A stretch of 6,562 nt of DNA from Bacteriovoracaceae bacterium (GTDB taxonomy: Bacteria; Bdellovibrionota; Bacteriovoracia; Bacteriovoracales; Bacteriovoracaceae). A program made the position numbers and the translations under genes. The notes beneath the pieces are model-generated. The model was not told the DNA's origin. It did no database searches and worked only from the letters and a program-made list of their open reading frames with translations. This document shows positions 1 to 4,221 of the stretch, in pieces. The DNA lies in NCBI GenBank assembly GCA_947448095.1, contig CANFNN010000169.1, positions 1 through 6,562 on the forward strand, written 5' to 3'. The stretch's first letter is position 1. Every line of letters starts with the position of its first letter.

Positions 1-396
1 AGTGATGCCACCTCTGGAATTAAGACAAGCTGGGATGTGAAGTCGTCAGATTTTCACTCCAAGTGCTCAGTTCCCACTGAATTTGAAGGCTCGGGCGAAG
101 CTTTTAGTCCGGAAGATTTTTTTCTGCTCTCACTTCAAAATTGTTTTGTGGCAACTTTTAAAGTCTACGCGGAATACTCTCGCCTGCAGTTTGATCAACT
201 GACCGTATCGTGTGAATTAATCGTTGATAAAAATGAAAATCAAAAACCAGTTATGAAGGCCCTGAAAATTAAAATCGAATTACAAAATGCTTCTGATAAA
301 AAGAAAGCTGACCTTTTAATTAAAAAGACTTTGGAGAACGGTTTTATCCTCCAATCGGTCAAAACTGAAATTATTCCGGAAGTGCTTTATCTTTAG
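1..396 (+). CDS. OsmC/Ohr-family protein, 5' end cut by the window
   Basis: The reading frame is open from base 1, so a GTG at 37 is not the real start and the N-terminus lies outside. 131 residues are visible. OsmC/Ohr proteins are small cytoplasmic thiol peroxidases or related proteins that detoxify organic or lipid hydroperoxides. The family core is recognisable: a Pro-Glu helix start followed by a nucleophile cysteine (SPEDFFLLSLQNC, Cys48 of the visible fragment), then a long helix (VATFKVYAEY), two beta strands and the C-terminal helix. At the place where peroxidases carry the second, resolving cysteine (usually CPVS or CLIS) this protein reads GFILQSV, so the second cysteine appears to be a phenylalanine. 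It may therefore be a non-peroxidase OsmC-like protein or work with one cysteine. The gene is followed closely by a membrane protein on the same strand. Confidence 0.82.
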   Translation, partial: SDATSGIKTSWDVKSSDFHSKCSVPTEFEGSGEAFSPEDFFLLSLQNCFVATFKVYAEYSRLQFDQLTVSCELIVDKNENQKPVMKALKIKIELQNASDKKKADLLIKKTLENGFILQSVKTEIIPEVLYL

Positions 397-430
397 TCCC
401 CTTCAGCTTCAAATCCTCGTCACCTTTGGC

Positions 431-802
431 TTGTGCGTCCTGATCTGGCTGATTCAATTACTGCATTATCCAAGTTTTTCGTTTTATGAGGAAAGTCACT
501 TCCCTGAAGCTATGATCTTTCACCAAAGAAGAATCTCATTCATTGTTATTCCGTTAATGTTTTTTGAACTTTTCATCACTGGATGGGCTTTTTATCAAGC
601 TCAAAACTTTTATACGACCACCTGTCTCATGATGTTAATTGGGATCTGGCTCTCCACTTTTTTACTGCAGGTTCCTGCTCATGAAAAACTCATCCTTAAA
701 AAAGATAATCAAATAATAGCGAGGCTGGTGAAAACGAACTGGATTAGAACCATTCTGTGGAGCTTGAAGTTACTTGTTTTAATAAAGCAGGCCTACTTAT
801 AA
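431..802 (+). CDS. Small integral membrane protein, start uncertain
   Basis: I know no function. The 123 residues counted from a TTG at 431 hold about three hydrophobic segments (roughly residues 2-11, 35-56 and 61-78) and a shorter one near the C-terminus (about 107-117). The conserved-looking signature is HYPSF in the first helix, then FHQRRISFIVIPLMFFE, and a closing TNWIRTILW. This pattern fits a family of small uncharacterised bacterial membrane proteins that I recognise only in general form. The frame stays open upstream to 320, and the preceding residues (LQLQILVTFGL, from about 401) extend the first helix to full length, so TTG 431 probably cuts it short. No ATG or GTG occurs in frame upstream. 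An SD-like GGAAG at 378-382 lies 6 nt before an ATC at 389. The gene sits just after the osmC-like gene and may be coupled to it. Its stop overlaps the convergent gene by 10 bp. Confidence 0.7.
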   Translation: MCVLIWLIQLLHYPSFSFYEESHFPEAMIFHQRRISFIVIPLMFFELFITGWAFYQAQNFYTTTCLMMLIGIWLSTFLLQVPAHEKLILKKDNQIIARLVKTNWIRTILWSLKLLVLIKQAYL

Positions 803-1125
803 TTTTTGGTACTTCCATCCATCCGCTGAGACTTGCATTTGAATCGGTAATCTGAATGAGGAACATTTTTGAGTTTTCCCTGTTCAAAAACTCGACGTCT
901 CCACCTTTTGAAGCTTTTTTCATCTAAAGAAAATCGCATAAAGTGTACAAGATCAGAGGGAGTCAAACCAAACTGAATCTCAATAGCGGCATAACTCGTT
1001 CGATCTTCCCAGCCCATCCTCACGATTCTGTCGCTGTCTTCAAGGTCAAAACTTTCAAATTTCTCTTTTAATTTGCGTGATATGCTCATAAATTCATTAT
1101 TAGTTAGGTTCTGGGATTTTAACAA
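793..1125 (-). CDS. DUF2805 / TIGR03643-type conserved protein
   Basis: Uncharacterised cytoplasmic protein of 110 residues from TTG 1125. The core, about residues 30-78, reads DSDRIVRMGWEDRTSYAAIE, then QFGL, LVHFMR and FKRWRRRV. This is the hallmark of the small family TIGR03643 (DUF2805): an acidic helix, an invariant WEDRT, a helix-turn-helix-like QFGL stretch and a basic WR-R end. A further conserved-looking tail (DYRFKCKSQRMDG) follows. The helix-turn-helix look suggests nucleic-acid contact, but this is inference. The start is uncertain: TTG 1125 has a weak AGG nine bases upstream, while ATG 1089 would give 98 residues, lacks an SD and still keeps the whole core. The gene diverges from the dehydratase (66-bp gap) and converges on the membrane protein with a 10-bp overlap. 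Confidence 0.83.
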   Translation of the reverse strand: MLKSQNLTNNEFMSISRKLKEKFESFDLEDSDRIVRMGWEDRTSYAAIEIQFGLTPSDLVHFMRFSLDEKSFKRWRRRVFEQGKLKNVPHSDYRFKCKSQRMDGSTKNYK

Positions 1126-1191
1126 TCAACAAAGCCTAGACGATGATTAAGCACAATTGCACATAACCCATAACCATACCAAGATAGGCCC

Positions 1192-1665
1192 ATGGACATT
1201 CAAAAAAGACTCCATCACCGTCCCCCTTACTTACTCATCTCAGAGGTCATTGCACACAGTGCCTCATCCCTAGTGGCGCATGCCACACCCAAGGGAGATG
1301 AGTTTTACCTTTTAGGCCACTTTCCTCATGTTCCTGTAGTTCCGGGTGCTATGATGCAGGAGATGACCACTCAGGCCGCCGGTCTTTTGATTACTGAATA
1401 TTTTTCGCCTGTTCCCGATTATGACTCAGAAACCACTAAGGGTTGGGCGCTTGGGGTCCTTCGCGCGGTTCATTTGGCCAAATATAAGAGTTTTGCCAGA
1501 CCTGGGGACACGCTAGTGATCAAGGTTGATTTACTTGATCACGTAGAAAATTCATTTCGCTTCAAGGGAGCGATTGAAGTAAGTGGTCAAAAAATTATGT
1601 TCAACGAATTCACGCTTATCAATATCGGTGAAGATAAGCTGCGTGGACTTCATGGCGCGGTTTAG
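1192..1665 (+). CDS. FabZ-like hotdog (3R)-hydroxyacyl-ACP dehydratase
   Basis: Predicted soluble hotdog-fold enzyme that removes water from a (3R)-3-hydroxyacyl thioester, as in fatty-acid or polyketide-like chain synthesis. It has 157 residues, against about 145-150 for FabZ. Near the start HHRPPYLLISEV matches the family's HR-PFLLVD entry. The active site is complete: GHFP with His43, then PVVPGAMMQE with Glu57, 14 residues apart as in FabZ, followed by TTQAAG. The later strand motif VHLAKYKSFARPGDTL matches the family's ARFK-PV-PGD. A short extra loop (about residues 72-83, PVPDYDSETTKG) lies between the central helix and this strand. The usual fabZ neighbours (lpxD, lpxA) are absent, so it is more likely a paralogue with its own acyl substrate than the housekeeping fabZ. 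The gene starts at ATG with a weak SD and overlaps the next gene by 14 nt. Confidence 0.87.
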   Translation: MDIQKRLHHRPPYLLISEVIAHSASSLVAHATPKGDEFYLLGHFPHVPVVPGAMMQEMTTQAAGLLITEYFSPVPDYDSETTKGWALGVLRAVHLAKYKSFARPGDTLVIKVDLLDHVENSFRFKGAIEVSGQKIMFNEFTLINIGEDKLRGLHGAV

Positions 1666-2656
1666 CCTTAGTCTCATCCTGGCGATTGCTGGACTCCTCC
1701 ACTTATTTTGCCCAGAGCTCTTTGATGCTGCGATCCCTTGGGGTCCCAAATGGCCAATCAACTTATTTGCCGGGATTCTCGAACTACTTCTCGCTGCGGG
1801 GTTGTGGCCTAGGCCGTCGAAAGACATTGCAGCTCGGTTGTCAGCATTATGGTTTCTCGTTCTCATTCCCATTCATGTATACGTCTCAATCAATCATATC
1901 GAGATGTTTGGGATTTCTAACCCGGTACTGCTGTGGGGTAGAACATTGCTTCAGCCATTACTTTTCTTTTGGGCACTCTCTCTTCAAAAAAAAGGTTGGA
2001 TCATGGCCCAAACCTGGAAGGATGTCGTCTTTTTGCATTACGAAGTGGATGCACAAGAATTACAAAAACAGGTTCCGTTCAAGCTGGATCTTTACCAAGG
2101 CAAGGCCATTGTCTCAATCGTGGCCTTTTGCATGGACCGAATACGCTTTCCTTTTCTTCCGAGTGCTCCGGGACTAAAAAAGTTGAATGAATTGAATCTC
2201 AGGACTTATGTTGAGGTGAATGGGGTGAAAGGAGTTTATTTTTTTACTCTCGAAGCAGATCTAAAACCAGCGATATGGATTGCTAAAACTTTTTTTTCAC
2301 TGCCCTATAGGTATTCAAAGATTTCCCAGCAGCTAAACCAACCTCATTATCAATTTAATCAGACTGGCCCAAACACTTCACTCAAGATCAATGCCGATAT
2401 TGGTGAAGGTAAATCAAGCTCTGCCTTTGATTTGTGGGCGACTGAAAGGTACGGTCTATTTACTAAGCGAGGGTCAAAAACTCTCCACGGAATTGTCAGA
2501 CATGACCCCTGGAAGCTTAGAGGGGTCATTGTAAATGAGATTGAGGATAATTTCTCTAATCAGCTGGGAGAGCATCTTAGGGCCCAATCATTTTCTCATA
2601 TGTCTTATTGCTGCGAACTTAAAGTCCGTTTTCAACCGTTTTACCAATTACCATAA
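1652..2656 (+). CDS. Fusion: DoxX-like membrane domain + DUF2071 (YqjF-like) domain
   Basis: 334 residues in one uninterrupted frame. I chose ATG 1652 because the sequence becomes membrane-like there (MARFSLSLILAIAGLLHLF), a GTGGA lies just upstream, and it overlaps the dehydratase stop by 14 nt; the earlier GTG at 1583 lies inside the dehydratase. Residues 1-113 form a four-helix DoxX/COG4270-like domain: GLLHLF-PE, then FAGILELLLAAGLWPRP, and GRTLLQPLLFFWAL. Residues 118-334 form a DUF2071 domain (acetoacetate decarboxylase-like fold): WKDVVFLHYEV, VPFKLDLYQGKA, ELNLRTYVEVNG, GVYFFTLEAD and LPYRYSKI. The junction carries a run of eight A (1986-1993). Just after it is ATG 2003 with an AAGG upstream, so a separate DUF2071 protein could also be made. 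Neither domain has a firm function; both families are often linked to oxidative or quinone stress. The 3' end overlaps the convergent DoxX gene by 38 bp. Confidence 0.85.
   Translation: MARFSLSLILAIAGLLHLFCPELFDAAIPWGPKWPINLFAGILELLLAAGLWPRPSKDIAARLSALWFLVLIPIHVYVSINHIEMFGISNPVLLWGRTLLQPLLFFWALSLQKKGWIMAQTWKDVVFLHYEVDAQELQKQVPFKLDLYQGKAIVSIVAFCMDRIRFPFLPSAPGLKKLNELNLRTYVEVNGVKGVYFFTLEADLKPAIWIAKTFFSLPYRYSKISQQLNQPHYQFNQTGPNTSLKINADIGEGKSSSAFDLWATERYGLFTKRGSKTLHGIVRHDPWKLRGVIVNEIEDNFSNQLGEHLRAQSFSHMSYCCELKVRFQPFYQLP
2003..2656 (+). other. Possible internal start giving a stand-alone DUF2071 protein
   Basis: In frame inside the fusion gene, ATG 2003 sits exactly at the domain junction (residue Met118) and is preceded by AAAAAGG with about 8 nt spacing, a fair ribosome site. 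The protein from here begins MAQTWKDVVFLHYEV, which is how free-standing DUF2071 proteins usually begin. Whether the site is used cannot be told from sequence, because the A-run of the preceding codons creates a purine stretch by chance. Confidence 0.3.
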
Positions 2657-3005
2657 TGCTCACAACCATTATCAGCATCAAAAAAGCTGGTAATGACTTG
2701 ATAAGAGGGTCACGGATTTTGAAATGCATGAGAATTGCACCTAACATCAGACAAGTGACTAATAAGGCCGTTGGAAAAACAACTTGAGCATTCCAGATCC
2801 CTAAGATGAGCAAAATCGCCGAGCATACTTTAAGCACACCGATAAAATAACTAAACCAAGCAGGAAGTCCGTAACTCGCAAATTCGTCTTTCAAGGATTT
2901 TGAGTTCCCACCACGGTAAGGAGTGGCCCGATTAAACCTCAACAACCAAACATTCAAGAGGCCAGCGGCTACAATGACCTGTAAAACAATTAGAACAGTA
3001 CTCAT
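2619..3005 (-). CDS. DoxX-like (DoxX_2 type) four-helix membrane protein, copy 1
   Basis: 128 residues with four predicted inner-membrane helices at about 2-22, 49-70, 74-94 and 101-122. Between helices 1 and 2 is the loop ATPYRGGN followed by DEFASYGLP, typical of the DoxX_2 group. After helix 3 comes KIRDP (residues 96-100) and then LPAF (105-108). DoxX-like proteins are small membrane proteins whose best-studied relatives take part in quinone-linked or thiol redox chemistry; no catalytic residues are established for this subgroup. ATG 3005 has a clear AGGA about 9 nt upstream. It is divergent from a paralogue on the other strand, with a candidate promoter at 3045-3072, and its end overlaps the DUF2071 fusion gene by 38 bp. 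Confidence 0.85.
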   Translation of the reverse strand: MSTVLIVLQVIVAAGLLNVWLLRFNRATPYRGGNSKSLKDEFASYGLPAWFSYFIGVLKVCSAILLILGIWNAQVVFPTALLVTCLMLGAILMHFKIRDPLIKSLPAFLMLIMVVSIMVIGKTVENGL

Positions 3006-3044
3006 TAATCATTTCCTAGTTTTGCATTTATCAATACTAGATAT

Positions 3045-3072
3045 GGTATAGTGAAAAAATCATGAATGGCAA
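3045..3072 (-). promoter_or_regulatory. Candidate promoter of the minus-strand DoxX gene in an 89-bp divergent spacer
   Basis: Read on the minus strand, TTGCCA (3072-3067) is followed after 16 bases by TATACC (3050-3045), a plausible -35/-10 pair placed about 40 nt before ATG 3005. The same bases read on the plus strand give TATAGT at 3047-3052, which could serve as the -10 of the divergent partner (ATG 3095), with a poorer TTGCAT -35 at 3022-3027 (19-nt spacer). The two promoters would overlap, so the paralogues may compete for polymerase or be controlled together. Confidence 0.35.
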
Positions 3073-3094
3073 TACGACATTCTTTAGGTAATAA

Positions 3095-3451
3095 ATGAAA
3101 CTCTCTGAACAAGTACCCCAAGTGATTTCTATCGCGGCCTTTCTTTTTTATGGTCTACTTTGCCTTTTCTCTGAAAAAACAGTTCTCGAGTTCAAACGTT
3201 ACGGACTACCCGGATTTCGTAAACTAACTGGAGCCCTCGAAGTAGCAGGAGCATTGGGTTTGATAGTAGGTTATTTTTATCCACCACTGAGTTTTTTCTC
3301 AGCTTTGGGTCTAGTGATTCTAATGTTTATGGGAATGATGGTTCGGATCAAAATCCGTGATCCGTGGATTGCACTTTTGCCGGCGTTTAGTTTATTTCTC
3401 TTAAATCTCTACTTATGCTTTACCAGCATCCATCAAGTTTTTAAATCTTAG
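3095..3451 (+). CDS. DoxX-like (DoxX_2 type) four-helix membrane protein, copy 2
   Basis: 118 residues with four predicted membrane helices at about 8-27, 42-62, 64-86 and 92-113. It is a clear paralogue of the divergent gene: YGLP (36-39) before helix 2, G-LEVAGALGLIVG in helix 2, KIRDP (86-90) and LPAF (95-98), with the last two motifs at the same spacing as in copy 1. It lacks the ATPYRGGN loop, so its first loop is about 15 residues shorter. It starts at ATG 3095 with a TAGGT 5-6 nt upstream. The 3' end overlaps the small convergent gene by 39 bp. The function is unknown; a heteromer with copy 1 is a reasonable guess given the shared promoter region, but is not shown by the sequence. Confidence 0.84.
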   Translation: MKLSEQVPQVISIAAFLFYGLLCLFSEKTVLEFKRYGLPGFRKLTGALEVAGALGLIVGYFYPPLSFFSALGLVILMFMGMMVRIKIRDPWIALLPAFSLFLLNLYLCFTSIHQVFKS

Positions 3452-3640
3452 TTCTTTAATCTCTATATAAATTTGATTCGTTCTTTGTGAATTAATTCTC
3501 CACTTCTCTTTATCTTCAGGAGTGATGGTGTTTTTAGCTTTCGCAAATTTTTTATGCTCAGTTTTTAGTTTGCCTAATTCTCTTTTGAGAGAATCCATTT
3601 TATTTTTATCTTCTTGGCTTAACCATTCTCCGTCTTCCAT
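3413..3640 (-). CDS. Small charged, probably coiled-coil protein of unknown function
   Basis: 75 residues with no signal peptide or membrane segment. About half of the residues are Lys, Arg, Glu, Asp or Gln, and hydrophobic residues recur at helix-like spacing (MDSLKRELGKLKTEHKKF, then INSQRTNQIYIEIKELRF), with a TPEDKEKW turn between the two helices. It probably folds as a two-helix hairpin or coiled coil. ATG 3640 has a good AGGA with 6-7 nt spacing, which, with the coherent amphipathic pattern, supports a real gene. The last 13 codons overlap the end of the DoxX copy 2 gene on the other strand. I do not recognise the family. Confidence 0.68.
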   Translation of the reverse strand: MEDGEWLSQEDKNKMDSLKRELGKLKTEHKKFAKAKNTITPEDKEKWRINSQRTNQIYIEIKELRFKNLMDAGKA

Positions 3641-3852
3641 TTCAGATCCTATTGAGTATTTTGTTGAGAGATTAGAAGTTAGTAATTAACTCTTCTTGGG
3701 TCATTAGTACAGCGAGTGTTTTGGGACGAACATATCGTCATTTCGGTAGGTTAACCATTGTTTCAAGACATTAATCGCCACTACTATTAAATAGGCCCAT
3801 TATGGGTTTAAATGGAGAGATCAAATGATTTCCCCTCCTCATTGGACTAATC
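3641..3852. other. 212-bp divergent spacer, no gene
   Basis: This spacer separates the small coiled-coil gene (-) from the secreted-protein operon (+). It contains a perfect 11-bp palindrome CCCATTATGGG at 3796-3806, extendable on RNA with two G-U pairs, which could be an operator or leader hairpin. A weak plus-strand promoter, TTGTTT (3758-3763) with TACTAT (3782-3787) and an 18-nt spacer, lies upstream of it. A strong SD hairpin follows at 3814-3835. I see nothing else firm in it. Confidence 0.4.
3814..3835 (+). promoter_or_regulatory. Hairpin covering a strong Shine-Dalgarno and ATG in the 5' leader
   Basis: GGAGAG at 3814-3819 is the best SD in the leader of the secreted operon, but it is 33 nt from the ATG of the exported protein and only 5 nt from ATG 3825, which opens a 39-codon frame (3825-3944) in another phase. 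The RNA can fold 3814-3822 onto 3827-3835 (eight pairs including one G-U, one A-C mismatch, loop AAAU), hiding both SD and ATG 3825. The leader frame ends inside the exported-protein gene. This could be translational control or coupling; its product has no recognisable fold. Confidence 0.4.
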
Positions 3853-4221
3853 ATGCGTCTCATTTTGCTGCCCCTCTTTTTGCTCCTACTCTCCTTAACT
3901 GCTCAGGCCCAAGAGTGGACCGGAATTGGTTGTGGCACCTATGAAGTCAAAGGTGTCGTGCGCTCATCTAAAAATGTTCTTTTGGTTATAGTGAACGAAA
4001 AGTCAAAATCTGAAATAGTCATCACTGTTCCCATCCCTAATGAGGCGCTACTTGCGCCCCATATTGATAAAACCATACTCGCCAAGTTAGTGATAAACTC
4101 GAAAGCTTCCGGAGCTCATATTTTGGGAACCATTCAAGATATTCAGGCGCGAGTGCCGAATCCCCTCGCGAGTAGGGACACCGGCATGCAGTTGATGGCG
4201 AAAACGGAATGCAAAAAATGA
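3853..4221 (+). CDS. Small exported protein, partner of the downstream peptidase
   Basis: 122 residues. The first 19 are a classic Sec signal peptide: positive Arg2, a leucine-rich core and cleavage after Ala-Gln-Ala, giving a mature protein of about 103 residues with no lipobox. The rest is rich in short beta-like strands (GTYEVKGVVR, VLLVIVN, EIVITVPIP, ILAKLVIN, HILGTIQDI), suggesting a small beta barrel or OB-like fold. Its only two cysteines sit near the two ends of the mature chain (Cys27 and Cys120) and could form a disulfide. I know no function. ATG 3853 has only a weak GGA upstream, and a stop at 3826 rules out an in-frame longer start. The gene ends in an ATGA overlap with the caspase-like peptidase, so the two are translated together; an inhibitor, chaperone or substrate role is inference. 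Confidence 0.8.
   Translation: MRLILLPLFLLLLSLTAQAQEWTGIGCGTYEVKGVVRSSKNVLLVIVNEKSKSEIVITVPIPNEALLAPHIDKTILAKLVINSKASGAHILGTIQDIQARVPNPLASRDTGMQLMAKTECKK

Noticed and set aside
1583..1651. N-terminal extension of the DoxX-DUF2071 protein from GTG 1583
   Set aside because: The extra 23 residues are unlike a DoxX start, lie inside the dehydratase gene, and have no SD; ATG 1652 is better placed.
1552..1872. Minus-strand frame of 106 codons opposite the dehydratase and DoxX-DUF2071 genes
   Set aside because: No family pattern, biased composition, and it lies opposite two well-supported genes.
1686..2190. Two plus-strand frames (1686-2177 and 1969-2190) inside the DoxX-DUF2071 gene
   Set aside because: Out-of-frame shadows, low-complexity Ser/Cys/Phe-rich, no domain match; the overlapping frame has two clear domains.
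3688..3730. Minus-strand stretch resembling the 3' end of 23S rRNA (GTACTAATGACC followed by GAGTTAA)
   Set aside because: Only a dozen or so bases agree and no neighbouring 23S or 5S sequence or helices are present; best treated as chance in an AT-rich spacer.
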